Origin: JAMLIN01 sp964476625
GTDB taxonomy: Bacteria; Pseudomonadota; Gammaproteobacteria; Burkholderiales; Burkholderiaceae_E
Assembly: GCA_964476625.1 (NCBI GenBank)
Contig: CAYZBJ010000002.1
Coordinates: 62,001 to 126,000 of the forward strand
Direction: 5' to 3'
Length of the DNA stretch: 64,000 bases
Positions 1 to 9,004 of the stretch are shown here, one piece after another. The translations under genes and the position numbers were made by a program. The notes under the pieces were generated by a model. That model was not told the DNA's origin. It saw only the letters and a list, made by a program, of their open reading frames with translations, and searched no databases. Position 1 is the first letter of the stretch; the number at the start of each line of letters is the position of its first letter.

Positions 1-497
1 TGCCGGAGCAGCTCAGGGGCGGAATGAACCTCGGCTTCATGTTCCTGCCGAACTACCGTGCCTGGGTGGTGATCGCATCGCTGGTGGTCTGCCTGACGAC
101 CTGGTTCGTGATCGAGCGCACCAAGCTCGGCGCCTACCTGCGCGCCGCCACCGAGAATCCGGCGCTGGTCCAGTCCTTCGGGATCAACGTCCCGCGGATG
201 ATCACGCTCACCTTCGCCTTCGGGGTCGGCCTGGCCGCTTTCGCCGGGGTGATGGCCGCGCCGATCTACCAGGTCAGTCCCCAGATGGGCGCGGACCTGA
301 TCATCGTCGTCTTCGCCGTCGTCGTGATCGGTGGCATGGGATCGATCATGGGATCGATCGTCACCGGTTTCGGGCTCGGCCTGATCGAGGGCCTCACCAA
401 GGTTTTCTACCCGGAAGCGTCGAACACCGTGATCTTCGTCATCATGGCGATCGTCCTGCTGCTGCGTCCCGCAGGCTTGTTCGGTACCCAGAAATAA
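1..497 (+). CDS. livH: Branched-chain amino acid ABC transporter permease (LivH family), 5' end cut by window
   Basis: Inner-membrane permease half of a high-affinity branched-chain amino acid (or related acid/amide) importer. The reading frame is open to the left edge, so about 164 C-terminal residues are visible and the start lies outside. The visible part has several hydrophobic segments and the family stretch around ATENPALVQSFGIN followed by a glycine-rich loop (GGMGSIMGSIVTGFGLG), which is typical of the LivH cytoplasmic loop. It is followed after 7 nt by a LivM-type permease in the same direction. The binding protein and the ATPases (LivF, LivG) are not in the window downstream, so they presumably lie upstream. 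Family assignment is secure; substrate is not determined. Confidence 0.9.
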   Translation, partial: PEQLRGGMNLGFMFLPNYRAWVVIASLVVCLTTWFVIERTKLGAYLRAATENPALVQSFGINVPRMITLTFAFGVGLAAFAGVMAAPIYQVSPQMGADLIIVVFAVVVIGGMGSIMGSIVTGFGLGLIEGLTKVFYPEASNTVIFVIMAIVLLLRPAGLFGTQK

Positions 498-504
498 GGC
501 GGCA

Positions 505-1470
505 ATGGCTCAATCGCAAACCCCCGCTCGGGTCGGCACCAGGAACGGTACCGGCCATCTGTGGATAGCCTTCCTGGTGATGGCGGCGTTCTTCATCATC
601 GCGCCCGCCGTGGTCTATCCGGTCTTCCTCATGAAGGTGATGTGCTTCGCGCTGTTCGCGTGCGCATTCAACCTCCTGATCGGCTATGGCGGCCTGTTGT
701 CCTTCGGCCATGCGATGTTCCTCGGCACCGCCGGCTACGCCTCGGCGCACGCGGCAAAGGTCTGGGGGCTGAATCCCGAGTTCGCGATCCTGTTCGCGAC
801 CGGCTGTTCCTGTGTGCTCGCCTGGGTGGCCGGTTTCCTCGCGATCAAGCGCCAGGGCATCTACTTCGCGATGATCACCCTGGCCCTGGCCCAGATGATC
901 TATTTCTTCTACCTGCAGGCGCCGTTCACCGGCGGCGAGGACGGCATCCAGGCAGTGCCGCGCGGCAGGCTGTTCGGCCTCTTCGACCTGAACTCGGTCA
1001 CCAACATGTACATCCTCGTACTGGTGATCTTCCTCGGCGCCTTCCTCGGCATCTGGCGGGTCGTCAGTTCGCCCTTCGGGCAGATCCTCAAGGCGATCCG
1101 CGAGAACGAAGACCGCGCCACCTCGCTCGGCTACGACACCGATCGCTACAAGCACCTGGCCTTCGTGCTCTCGGGCACCCTGTCGGGCCTCGCCGGCGCA
1201 ACCAAGGCGCTGGTGTTCCAGCTCGCATCGCTCACCGACGTCCATTGGGCGATGTCGGGCGAGGTCGTGCTCATGACACTGGTCGGCGGCCTCGGCACCC
1301 TGTTCGGCCCGGTGATCGGCGCCGGCGTCATCATCACGATGCAGAACTACCTGGCGCAGCTCGGCGCCTGGGTGACGGTGGTGCAGGGCGTGATCTTCGT
1401 GATCTGCGTGCTGGCCTTCCGCCGCGGCATCGTCGGCGAGATCTCCAACCTGATCAAGAAGCCCCTTTAG
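505..1470 (+). CDS. livM: Branched-chain amino acid ABC transporter permease (LivM family)
   Basis: Second permease of the LIV-type importer, 321 aa. About nine to ten hydrophobic segments are visible after a short polar N-terminus. The LivM landmarks NLLIGYGGLLSFGHAMFLG (about residues 53-71), AIRENEDRATSLGYD in the cytoplasmic loop and GGLGTLFGPVIGAG near the C-terminus are all present. The ATG lies 7 nt after the livH stop, consistent with co-transcription. The 3' end overlaps the convergent aldehyde dehydrogenase gene by 4 nt, so the transporter operon ends here. Substrate (Leu/Ile/Val, urea or other amides) cannot be told from the permease. Confidence 0.93.
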   Translation: MAQSQTPARVGTRNGTGHLWIAFLVMAAFFIIAPAVVYPVFLMKVMCFALFACAFNLLIGYGGLLSFGHAMFLGTAGYASAHAAKVWGLNPEFAILFATGCSCVLAWVAGFLAIKRQGIYFAMITLALAQMIYFFYLQAPFTGGEDGIQAVPRGRLFGLFDLNSVTNMYILVLVIFLGAFLGIWRVVSSPFGQILKAIRENEDRATSLGYDTDRYKHLAFVLSGTLSGLAGATKALVFQLASLTDVHWAMSGEVVLMTLVGGLGTLFGPVIGAGVIITMQNYLAQLGAWVTVVQGVIFVICVLAFRRGIVGEISNLIKKPL

Positions 1471-3071
1471 TCGACCACGGTCTGCGACTGCTCGCGCATG
1501 TAGAGCGGCAGGTACCAGTACGAGCCGATCGCCTTGCCGGTGCTGCCGCTGCCCTTCCAGCCACCGAAGGGCTGGTAGCCCGGCCAGGCGCCGGTGGTCG
1601 CGCCCTGGGGCCGGTTCACATAGGTGACCCCGGCCTCGATCCGGTCGAGGAAGGTGGCCGCCTCGTCCTCGCCGCCATAGAAGCCCGCGGCCAGGCCGAG
1701 GCCGGATTGGTTCGCGAGGTCGATGGCTTCGTCGAGGCCGTCGACCTGGTGCACGAGCAGCAGCGGCAGGAACTGCTCTTCGTTCCAGAGCGGATGCTCG
1801 TGGGGCAGGCTGGCGATGGTGGGCGCGACGAACCAGCCCCGCGCCATGTCGCCGTCATCGAGCAGGCGGGCGCCGACATGCGCATGGCCGGCCTCGCCGA
1901 TTGCCGCGATCGCGCGGCGATAGCGCTCGTGCGCGATGCGGTTGACCACCGGCCCCATCCAGTTCTCGCGCAAGGTCGGATCGCCGACCTTGATCGCTTC
2001 GGTGAGGGTGACGAGGCGCTCGCGCAGTTCGCCGGCGACGTCCCTGTGCACATACAGGCGCGAGCAGGCCGAGCATTTCTGGCCCTGCAGGCCGAAGGCC
2101 GAGCGCACGATGCCGGCGGCGGCGCGCTCCAGGTCGGCGCGATCGGTGACGATGACGGGGTTCTTGCCGCCCATCTCGGCGATGCATGGCCGTGGCCACC
2201 GGCCACCCACGTATTCGCGGGCGATCGACATGCCGACCTCGTGCGAGCCGGTGAACGTGATGCCGGCCACGCCCGGATGGCGGGCAAGGGCGTCGCCGAT
2301 GCTGCTGCCCGGGCCGGTGACATGGTTGAGTACGCCGTCGGGCAGGCCGGCATCGCGAAATGCCTGCATCAGCAAGGCGCCGCTGAGGGCGGTGTCCGAG
2401 GCGGTCTTGAAGACGACGGTGTTGCCGGTGACCAGCGCGGCGCCGATCGGGCCGCCGGCGAGCGCATAGGGGAAGTTGAACGGGGCGATCACCGCCCAGA
2501 CGCCGTAGGGCCGCAGCCGGGTCCGGTTGCGGCTGCTGTAGCCGGTGAGCGGGTCGTTGGGCAGGATGCGGTCGAAGCCGTCGGCCTCCTCGAAGCGGTC
2601 GCAGTACCAGCTGATCAGGTCGGCGGTTTCCTGGACCTCGCCGAGCGACTCCATCCGGTTCTTGCCGACCTCGATCGACAGGCCGGCCGACAGTTTCCAG
2701 ACCCGTTCCTCGATCAGCATGGCGGCGCGGCGCAGCAGTTCGACCCGTTCGCGCCAGGGGCGGCGCGACCAGTCGCCGAAGGCGGCGCTGGCCGCGTCGA
2801 CCGCGGCAGCGGCATGCTCGGCGTTGCCCAGCGGAAAGCGGCCGACCAGGATGCGCTGGTCGATGGGCGAGCGCAGGTCGAAAAGTGCGTCGCCGGCGAC
2901 ATCGGCGGCGCCGATACGCATCGGGTGGACTGCGCCCAGTTCCGCGCGTACTTCGGCGGCGGCGGCCTCGAAGCGCTGATGCAGCGACTCGGGCGGATCG
3001 AACATCGTCGAGTAGGTCAGTCGATAGGCCGCCGCGTCCTCGGCGTTCCTGCCAGGGGTCTTCATGTTCAT
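1467..3071 (-). CDS. NAD(P)-dependent aldehyde dehydrogenase, 1-pyrroline-5-carboxylate dehydrogenase type
   Basis: Soluble aldehyde dehydrogenase of 534 aa. The cofactor-domain motif APFNFPYALAGGP, the general-base Glu299 in AEMGGKNP and the catalytic Cys333 in GQKCSACSR are intact. The GQKCSACSR form and the RPQGATTGAWPGYQPFGGWKGSG tail region resemble the P5C dehydrogenase branch (RocA, PutA C-terminal half), so oxidation of glutamate-semialdehyde to glutamate is likely. No PutA-type proline dehydrogenase is present in the window. The ATG has a good ribosome-binding site (GGAGG, 7 nt spacer). It is convergent with livM and divergent from the glycosylase gene. Exact aldehyde substrate is inferred. 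Confidence 0.88.
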   Translation of the reverse strand: MNMKTPGRNAEDAAAYRLTYSTMFDPPESLHQRFEAAAAEVRAELGAVHPMRIGAADVAGDALFDLRSPIDQRILVGRFPLGNAEHAAAAVDAASAAFGDWSRRPWRERVELLRRAAMLIEERVWKLSAGLSIEVGKNRMESLGEVQETADLISWYCDRFEEADGFDRILPNDPLTGYSSRNRTRLRPYGVWAVIAPFNFPYALAGGPIGAALVTGNTVVFKTASDTALSGALLMQAFRDAGLPDGVLNHVTGPGSSIGDALARHPGVAGITFTGSHEVGMSIAREYVGGRWPRPCIAEMGGKNPVIVTDRADLERAAAGIVRSAFGLQGQKCSACSRLYVHRDVAGELRERLVTLTEAIKVGDPTLRENWMGPVVNRIAHERYRRAIAAIGEAGHAHVGARLLDDGDMARGWFVAPTIASLPHEHPLWNEEQFLPLLLVHQVDGLDEAIDLANQSGLGLAAGFYGGEDEAATFLDRIEAGVTYVNRPQGATTGAWPGYQPFGGWKGSGSTGKAIGSYWYLPLYMREQSQTVVD

Positions 3072-3177
3072 GCTCGTGCCTCCATCCGGTCCGGTCGATC
3101 TTATCGCACGGGTGCAGGGCCGCGGCCGGCCGCGCGGCGCGCATGCCCGACATCGCCGATCCGTCTATCCTGCGGTC

Positions 3178-3811
3178 ATGGATCGGGAGCAGGACCACGC
3201 AAGGGAATCATCGTTGTCCGGGAACACGAAAGCCGCGGCACGGGCCGCGACGCAATCCTTCGACTTCCGGGACGATGCCTGGCTCGTGGCCCCGCGCCTG
3301 GTCGGGGCGATCCTGACCCTCGATGGCATCGGCGGCAGGATCGTCGAAGTGGAGGCCTACGATCGCAGCGACCCGGCCTCGCATACCTTCCGGGGGCCGA
3401 CGAAGCGCAATGCGGCGATGTTCGGGCCACCGGGGCGGGTGTATGTGTATCGCTCCTACGGCATCCACTGGTGCTTCAACATCGTCTGCCGCGAGGAGGG
3501 GCATGGCGCCGGGGTGCTGGTCCGGGCGATCGAGCCGCTCCATGGCCTCGATGTCATGCGCGCGCGCCGTGGCCTGGATGCGCCGCGGCTGCTGTGCGCC
3601 NNNNNNNNNNCCCGGCCGGGTGTGCCAGGCGCTCGGCATCGACCTCGGGCACACCGGCATGCCCGTGGACGCCGCGCCGTTCGAACTGCGGCCGCCCGAT
3701 GCGCCGGTCGAGGTGGCGAGCGGCCCGCGGATCGGGATCTCGCGGGCCGCCGAGGTGCCCTGGCGCTTCGGACTCGCCGGCTCGAAGTTCCTGAGCCGGC
3801 GGTTCCGCTGA
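3178..3811 (+). CDS. DNA-3-methyladenine glycosylase (AAG/MPG family), interrupted by assembly gap
   Basis: Base-excision repair enzyme that removes alkylated purines. The first part runs in one frame from ATG 3178 to the N run at 3601-3610. After the gap the protein continues in another frame (PGRVCQALGID to the stop at 3811). Because 10 N is a placeholder, this is an assembly artefact rather than a proven frameshift; the hidden part is probably only one or a few codons around the family motif GPGRL. Visible landmarks are the catalytic Glu in IVEVEAYDRSDPASHT, the RNAAMFGPPGRVYVYRSYG motif with the intercalating Tyr, and the C-terminal GISRAAEVPWRFGLAGSKFLS. About 208 residues are visible, normal for the bacterial family. 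Confidence 0.9.
3601..3610. other. Assembly gap (10 N) inside the glycosylase gene
   Basis: Ten N between the codons for LLCA and PGRVCQALGI. The frame changes across the gap, so the true missing length is not 10. Confidence 0.99.
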
Positions 3812-3818
3812 CGTCCGC

Positions 3819-6146
3819 TCAGCCGGTCACGGTATCCAGCGCCTGCGCCGACAGGATTTCCTTCGGCCAGTCGGTGGTGTCCATGCCGGCGAGCGCTGCA
3901 CCGATCTTCGCGAGCAGTTCGCCCGTGGCGCCCGACGCGTCGGCCTGGTTGGCCGGCGCATCGCCGCTGCCATGGCGGGACATCCATTCGACGAATGCCG
4001 CAACGACTTCGGCTTCCGGCCAGGCGCCATCCTGGCGCGCCGCGATGACCAGTTCGAGCCAGTCGATGAGGCGCGCGTCGATGTGCGCCGATCGCAGGCC
4101 GTCGTAGGTGCTGGGCCAGTCGGTACGCGGCTTCCCGCGCAGCCAGGTGGCGAAGCCGAGCGGCGTGAGATGGCCGTCCCGCAGTTCGGGAAGTTGGGGC
4201 AGTTCGAACAGATCGAGCCCTGCGTCCGGGGCGGGATGGATTCTGGACGGGCGTCGGTAGGCGTTTGGTGTCGGCGCCATCGAAGTGTTCACGACGAGAC
4301 GGTCGATGGAGAGATGATCGCCGACGCTGCCAGCGCCGCTCCATCCCGCCGGCATCATCTGGGGCACCTTGTACAGGACCGGCATGTCGGCGGGCTTGTC
4401 GGCTTCGGCGCGCTCCTCGACCAGCAGGAAGCTGCTGCACTCGCTGACCAGGCGATAGGAGACCGCGAGCCGGGTTGCCTGTGTGCGCAGGTCTTCGCTC
4501 TCTCGGCTCGCGTCGCTCTCGTCCGTGCCATCGCTGGCCAGGTTTGCGGAGGCGCTTGCCAGCAACCGGTCGACCCGTGCGGCGGCTACCAGGCGCGACG
4601 ACAAGTCCGATGCCTGCGGCTGGTCGTCGAGCATGATGCTGCCCAGCGGCTCCGGACCTTGCGCATCGCCGCGCCGGCCGTGCAGGCCGAGCGAACCCTC
4701 GAGCGGGCCGGGCAGCAGCGCAAACACCGTCACGGTATCGGCGTCGAATATCGCCGTGGGCAGCGGCGAGACCCAGGTGGGCGTGCAGCCCGCCGGCCAG
4801 TCCAGGGTGAGCGCGGACAGGTGTGGTGAGCGCAGGCGGGCGAACATCCGCAGGACTGCCGGCTCGACCGCCTCGCCGGGTGCGACGAAGTCGCAGGCGC
4901 CGCCGGTCGCCTCGGCGATTCGCCGCAGGTGGGATTCGACCGGGCTGCTGCCGATGCCCACCACGAAGACCCGATGACCGGAACTGCTGGCCGCTTCGAT
5001 CACGCGGTCGATCGCGTGGATTTCGCCGTCCGTGATGAGCAGGACGTCGCTGCGGCCCCGGTGCTCGAGGGCGAAGGTGGATTCGAGGGCGCCCCGCATC
5101 TCGGTCCCGCAGAGGTCGGCCTCGAGCGCGCCGATCCAGCGCCGGGCGGCCAGGCGGGTGGCTTCGGTAAGCTTCCAGAGGCTGCGCGAGCGATGCTCGA
5201 CCCGGCTGCCGAAGCGCGACAGGGAGAAGCGATCGCCGTCGCGCAACTGGCCGGCGATTGCCTGCAAGGCGCGGCGTGCGGCCGCGATGCTGTCGCCGCC
5301 CATCGAGCCGGAGCAGTCGACAAGCAGCTTGACCGCGAGCGCGGCCGGGCCGTCGGCTTCGATGCGGGGGCAGAAGCTCGCCACCAGGGCCCTTGCGCCG
5401 GGTGTTGTCGCGTCGGGTCCGAGCACCGCGATGCTGTCCTGCCGGAGCTGGTCGATGACGAGGATGAAGTCGCGATCGAGTGATGCCTCGCGGGCAAGGG
5501 AGACTTCCAGAATGCCGGCGGCGGCCTCGCTGGTGTGCGCGATGCGGATCGGGTGGCTGGGCGAGGCGATGCGGGCGCCGGCGAGCTCGCCGTGCAGGCG
5601 CAGGCACAGGTCGAAGGGATATTCCGCCGACAGGCTGGTCTCGGTGGCCTGGTGCGGGGCGAGGCCGCCGTCGTGGACTGCGTCGCCGTAGCGCGGGGCG
5701 ATGACGGTGGGTACCAGCAGGCGCAGGCCGCGCTGCTCGAAGCGCAGGGCCTGGGCGTAGCGGATCGTGATGGTGCAATCCTCGTCCGGGGCGAGGTTGC
5801 CGAGCTCGAGGCTGTAGCTGCCGTCGTGGTTGTGTTCGAGCAGGATCGCTGCGTTGCCTTCGGCGAGCGCGTCTTCGTAGTCGGCCTGGGCGGCCTTTTT
5901 CTCGATGACGGCGCCGCCCAGGCGGCGGCCGCCGAGGACGACCTCGACATCGAGCAGTACCGCACCGAAAGGCAGGACGAAGGTGTAGACGATCTCGACG
6001 TGCCGGTCGGCCGGATTGTGAAAGCGCTGTTCGAGGCGCGCCTCGAACAGCGGGCCGTCGAGGTCGCCGGTGACGGCCGCGCCGAGGAGCATCAGCGGCT
6101 CGCCCGTACGCGTGGACAGTCGCGCGTATTGCATGGATTCAGTCAT
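3819..6146 (-). CDS. VIT domain / von Willebrand factor A domain protein
   Basis: Large protein of 775 aa. An N-terminal VIT (inter-alpha-trypsin inhibitor) domain covers about residues 8-135, with the typical ARLEQRFHNP and YTFVLPFGAVLLDVEV strands. A vWA domain covers about 270-440, with the metal-ion-dependent adhesion motif DCSGS at 277-281. A C-terminal region of about 300 residues is not assigned. No signal peptide, sortase motif or C-terminal membrane anchor is seen, so a cytoplasmic location is suggested. The start is taken at 6146 (MTESMQYARLS), whose ATG overlaps the stop of the upstream MerR gene by 8 nt (ATGACTGA). An upstream in-frame ATG at 6242 would read through the regulator gene. 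Function unknown; vWA-MIDAS proteins usually mediate metal-dependent protein binding. Confidence 0.88.
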   Translation of the reverse strand: MTESMQYARLSTRTGEPLMLLGAAVTGDLDGPLFEARLEQRFHNPADRHVEIVYTFVLPFGAVLLDVEVVLGGRRLGGAVIEKKAAQADYEDALAEGNAAILLEHNHDGSYSLELGNLAPDEDCTITIRYAQALRFEQRGLRLLVPTVIAPRYGDAVHDGGLAPHQATETSLSAEYPFDLCLRLHGELAGARIASPSHPIRIAHTSEAAAGILEVSLAREASLDRDFILVIDQLRQDSIAVLGPDATTPGARALVASFCPRIEADGPAALAVKLLVDCSGSMGGDSIAAARRALQAIAGQLRDGDRFSLSRFGSRVEHRSRSLWKLTEATRLAARRWIGALEADLCGTEMRGALESTFALEHRGRSDVLLITDGEIHAIDRVIEAASSSGHRVFVVGIGSSPVESHLRRIAEATGGACDFVAPGEAVEPAVLRMFARLRSPHLSALTLDWPAGCTPTWVSPLPTAIFDADTVTVFALLPGPLEGSLGLHGRRGDAQGPEPLGSIMLDDQPQASDLSSRLVAAARVDRLLASASANLASDGTDESDASRESEDLRTQATRLAVSYRLVSECSSFLLVEERAEADKPADMPVLYKVPQMMPAGWSGAGSVGDHLSIDRLVVNTSMAPTPNAYRRPSRIHPAPDAGLDLFELPQLPELRDGHLTPLGFATWLRGKPRTDWPSTYDGLRSAHIDARLIDWLELVIAARQDGAWPEAEVVAAFVEWMSRHGSGDAPANQADASGATGELLAKIGAALAGMDTTDWPKEILSAQALDTVTG

Positions 6147-6636
6147 TGTTCTCATCCGTTGTCTCGCTCGATCGATGGATTGCCGCTGGCTTCGTGGCCG
6201 CCGCGGGCTGTGCCGGGGTGCCTTCCCCGGTGGCTCGTGCATAGGCCGCCATCACCTCGCGGGTGAAGCGGCGGACCTGCTCCGGGCGCAGGCCGGCACG
6301 ACCCGGCTCGATCACCAGTTCGACTCCGTCGGCCACCAGCAGGTGGCTGCGCACCTCGACCGAACCGATGGCGGCGGGCCTGGGCGGCGCCGGCGCCGGC
6401 TCGCCGTGCAGGAGCTCGCGGATGCGCTCGAGCGACAGGCCGGCCGCGGTCCACTTGCGGACCAGCAGCAGTTGCTCGAGATGCTTCGCGCCGTACCTGG
6501 CGGCCCGGGTTTCGCCCTCGGGGCGGTCCACCAGTCCGATCTGGACGTAGTAGCGGATGGTCCGGGGAGGCAGGTCGACGAGTACCGCGAGCTCGGCGAG
6601 CGGATGGCCGGGGTGGGGTGTCGAATCGGTGTTCAT
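6139..6636 (-). CDS. MerR family transcriptional regulator
   Basis: DNA-binding regulator of 165 aa. The N-terminal MerR winged helix-turn-helix is clear at about residues 5-75 (LAELAVLVDLPPRTIRYYVQ, ARYGAKHLEQLLLVRKW, LSLERIRELL). The C-terminal part has no cysteine cluster, so it is not a metal sensor of the classical type, and it ends in a low-complexity Ala/Pro/Thr tail. The start at 6636 (MNTDSTPHPG) is preferred; an in-frame ATG at 6666 adds ten residues that are not MerR-like. The stop overlaps the start of the VIT/vWA gene, so the two are translationally coupled and probably function together. Confidence 0.88.
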   Translation of the reverse strand: MNTDSTPHPGHPLAELAVLVDLPPRTIRYYVQIGLVDRPEGETRAARYGAKHLEQLLLVRKWTAAGLSLERIRELLHGEPAPAPPRPAAIGSVEVRSHLLVADGVELVIEPGRAGLRPEQVRRFTREVMAAYARATGEGTPAQPAAATKPAAIHRSSETTDENND

Positions 6637-6641
6637 GCATC

Positions 6642-6671
6642 TATTAAGACACAAGAACTGTCGCAAATCAA
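6642..6671 (-). promoter_or_regulatory. Candidate promoter and dyad upstream of the MerR gene
   Basis: On the minus strand, TTGATT (6671-6666) is followed after 18 nt by an AT-rich hexamer TTAATA (6647-6642). Between them lies a short dyad GACA-N7-TGTC (6648-6662). A dyad inside a long spacer is how MerR proteins act on their promoters. The -10 match is poor and the leader would be very short, so this is only a candidate. Confidence 0.28.
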
Positions 6672-6834
6672 GTGTATTAATTAACGGACCATCCGCCGGC
6701 GTCGACCGATTCGCCGCCGGCGACTTCGGCCAGCGGTGCGGGCGGTGTATCGTTCACCGCGCCGATCGGGCCGCGAAGCATCACGCCGATGGAAGCGACC
6801 GCGACGGGGATCCCGCCATGCCGGAGAAGCACCG

Positions 6835-7170
6835 ATGGAAATCCTGAGGATCACGATGCTGTTCGCCCTGACGGCGGTGGCCGAGATCGTCGGCTGCTAC
6901 CTGCCGTGGCTTGTCATCCGGCAGGACCGCAGCGCATGGCTGCTGCTGCCGGCGGCCGCGGCGCTCGCCCTGTTCGCCTGGCTGCTGACCCTGCATCCGA
7001 GCGCGGCCGGTCGCACCTATGCCGCCTACGGCGGCATGTACATCTCCGTCGCCCTGGCCTGGCTGTATTTCGTCGACGGCGTGGCGCTCACCCGCTGGGA
7101 CGTCATCGGCGCCGGCATGGCGCTTGCCGGGATGGCGATCATCGCCCTGCAGCCGGCGGCAGGCGCCTGA
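6835..7170 (+). CDS. YnfA/UPF0060 family membrane protein
   Basis: Small integral membrane protein, 111 aa, with four hydrophobic segments, the usual size and topology for UPF0060. The N-terminal LFALTAVAEIVGCYLPWLVI and the loop HPSAAGRTYAAYGGMYI match the family. The family is distantly related to small multidrug resistance proteins, but its physiological role is not established. The ATG at 6835 directly precedes the conserved MEILRI start; upstream codons in the frame are arginine-rich and not family-like. Monocistronic or co-transcribed with the thioredoxin-fold gene 69 nt downstream. Confidence 0.88.
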   Translation: MEILRITMLFALTAVAEIVGCYLPWLVIRQDRSAWLLLPAAAALALFAWLLTLHPSAAGRTYAAYGGMYISVALAWLYFVDGVALTRWDVIGAGMALAGMAIIALQPAAGA

Positions 7171-7239
7171 GCGAGCGCCGATCCGGGCAAGGCGGCATGA
7201 TGGGACACGCGCACGATGGATCGAGGGGAGCATGACGAC

Positions 7240-7737
7240 ATGGGGATAGCGATGAGCCAGTACGGTCCGGCCCCCGAATGGCGGGTCGAGAAATGGTTCA
7301 ACACAGACCAGCCGCCGACCCTGGCCGGCTTGCGGGGCAAGGTCGTGGTGCTGCATGCGTTCCAGATGCTCTGCCCGGGTTGCGTCAGCCATGGGGTGCC
7401 TCAGGCCGAGCGGCTGCACCGCCTGCTCAGGGGCGAGGATGCGGTCGTGGTCGGCCTGCACACCGTCTTCGAGCACCATGCGGCAATGACGCCGGTGGCG
7501 CTCGAGGCCTTCCTGCATGAATACCGGATCACGCATCCGGTCGGCGTCGACATGCCGAGCCCGCGCAGCCATGTGCCGGCGAGCATGCGGCTCTACGGGT
7601 TCGAGGGCACGCCGACCCTGGTGCTGATCGATCGCGAGGGGCGGATTCGCCACCAGGCGCTCGGCGGCGCCGATGACCTCGCGGTCGGGCTCATGGTGGG
7701 GCGCCTGCTCGACGAACCGGTTCCGGCCAGGGGCTGA
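7240..7737 (+). CDS. Thioredoxin-fold (AhpC/TSA or TlpA-like) redox protein
   Basis: Redoxin-like protein, 165 aa. After GLRGKVVVLHAFQMLCPGCV it shows a CPGC active site at the position of the thioredoxin/TlpA CxxC, and the cis-proline segment GFEGTPTLVLIDREGRIR follows near the C-terminus. No signal peptide or membrane anchor is visible, so it is probably cytoplasmic. The start at 7240 (MGIAMSQYG) is chosen because a GAGGGGAG sequence lies about 9 nt upstream; 7252 is an alternative. The 3' end overlaps the convergent nnrS-like gene by 47 nt, which is more than usual in this window. Substrate unknown. Confidence 0.82.
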   Translation: MGIAMSQYGPAPEWRVEKWFNTDQPPTLAGLRGKVVVLHAFQMLCPGCVSHGVPQAERLHRLLRGEDAVVVGLHTVFEHHAAMTPVALEAFLHEYRITHPVGVDMPSPRSHVPASMRLYGFEGTPTLVLIDREGRIRHQALGGADDLAVGLMVGRLLDEPVPARG

Positions 7738-9004
7738 CCGACGCCGGGTCGCGACCGGCGGGCGGATCCCCGTCCGGGGGCGGCGGCCGGTCCTCGGCGA
7801 GCCCCGCGCAGCCATGCTGGCCATCGGTGCGCGGGCCGACCAGGACCTTCCAGTGAAAGCCGAGGTGCAGCCCGAACGCGAGCACCCAGCAGGCGCTTGC
7901 CAGCATGATCGCGACGCTCGCATCGAGCCCGCCCAGGCCCATGGCCGCGCGGGCGATGGCGGCGGCGACGACCAGGCCGACGGCCGCCGGCACCCAGGCC
8001 CGGGTGTCGGGCTCGACGCCGGCGTGGATGCGGCCGGCGATATTGAGCACCGCGAAGATCGCCAGGCCCATCGCCCCGATCATCAGCAGGTGGCGACCGG
8101 CGCTGGTCCAGGGCTGGCCGGCGAGAATGCCGGCGCCGATGGTCGCGTAGCCGAGCGCCATGAACCAGTAGACCAGGTAGAGCATGAAGGGCCAGCGTCG
8201 CAGCAGCGCACGGCCGACGTGCCAGTCGTTGGTGAGGTTCAGCAGCGCGGCGGCGCTTGCCAGCGCGACCCATCCCGAGACCGGATGTCCCGGCGCGACG
8301 AACTCGGCCGCGGTGTAGAGGAGGATGCAGACGATCGCGAGGTTGCGCCGCGGCGGACGGGCGAGATACTCGGTATCGGCGTTGCCGACATCCTCGAGCG
8401 CCGCATTGACGATGCGCATCGAGATGCGGCTCATCGCGATGACGATCAGGCTCATCAGCAGCCCGACCATGACGAGCAGCCAGCGCATCGGCCAGGCGCC
8501 GGCAAGGGAGTCGACATGGAAGCCGGCGGTTGCCGCGATCATCGCCCCCAGCACCCACAGGAAGGATCGATGGCGATGCTCGGGATCGGCCAGCAGGCGG
8601 GGCGCGAGCATCGCGAGCAATGCGCAGAGCAGGCCGAGGTCGGCGAGCATCGCGAGGATCGCGAGCCAGGGCGCGGCCGATCCCGCGAAGGCGATGCGAC
8701 CGGCGACCCACAGGAGGAGCAGCGCGAGGGTCCGCTCGCGGCCGAACTCGGGGGTGCTGGTGAACTCCGGTATCGAGGTCAGGGTGAAGCCGACCACCGA
8801 GGCCAGCGCGAAACCGAACAGCAGTTCATGGGCATGCCAGACGACCGGGCCGCCGGGTGTCGAGGGCAGCGGCGTGCCCAGCAGCCAGAAGGCGGCCCAG
8901 GCGGCGACGGCGAGCACCGCCGTTGCCGCGGTGAGCAGGAAGAAGGGCCTGAATCCGCATTCGAACAGCGGGGCGAGCCGGCCGTGACGGATGGCCTTCA
9001 GCAT
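7691..9004 (-). CDS. nnrS: NnrS family heme/copper membrane protein
   Basis: Polytopic membrane protein of 437 aa with about twelve hydrophobic segments. The NnrS hallmark WHAHELLFGFALASVVGF occurs near residue 55, and further conserved histidines and the GRIHAGVEPDTRAW loop follow. NnrS proteins bind heme and copper and protect metabolism against nitrosative stress in denitrifiers and NO-exposed bacteria (family knowledge). The C-terminal 60 residues are Pro/Asp-rich and overlap the convergent redoxin gene. It is the last gene of a five-gene operon; its start overlaps the stop of the ATPase gene by 7 nt. Confidence 0.92.
   Translation of the reverse strand: MLKAIRHGRLAPLFECGFRPFFLLTAATAVLAVAAWAAFWLLGTPLPSTPGGPVVWHAHELLFGFALASVVGFTLTSIPEFTSTPEFGRERTLALLLLWVAGRIAFAGSAAPWLAILAMLADLGLLCALLAMLAPRLLADPEHRHRSFLWVLGAMIAATAGFHVDSLAGAWPMRWLLVMVGLLMSLIVIAMSRISMRIVNAALEDVGNADTEYLARPPRRNLAIVCILLYTAAEFVAPGHPVSGWVALASAAALLNLTNDWHVGRALLRRWPFMLYLVYWFMALGYATIGAGILAGQPWTSAGRHLLMIGAMGLAIFAVLNIAGRIHAGVEPDTRAWVPAAVGLVVAAAIARAAMGLGGLDASVAIMLASACWVLAFGLHLGFHWKVLVGPRTDGQHGCAGLAEDRPPPPDGDPPAGRDPASVSPWPEPVRRAGAPP

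Noticed and set aside
561..3794. Very long open frames overlapping known genes (for example 1077 codons over livM and the ALDH gene)
   Set aside because: They are arginine/proline-rich shadows produced by high GC at third positions of real genes on the same or opposite strand.
3178..3811. Frameshifted or pseudogene glycosylase
   Set aside because: The frame change coincides exactly with an N run, so it is an assembly artefact until resolved.
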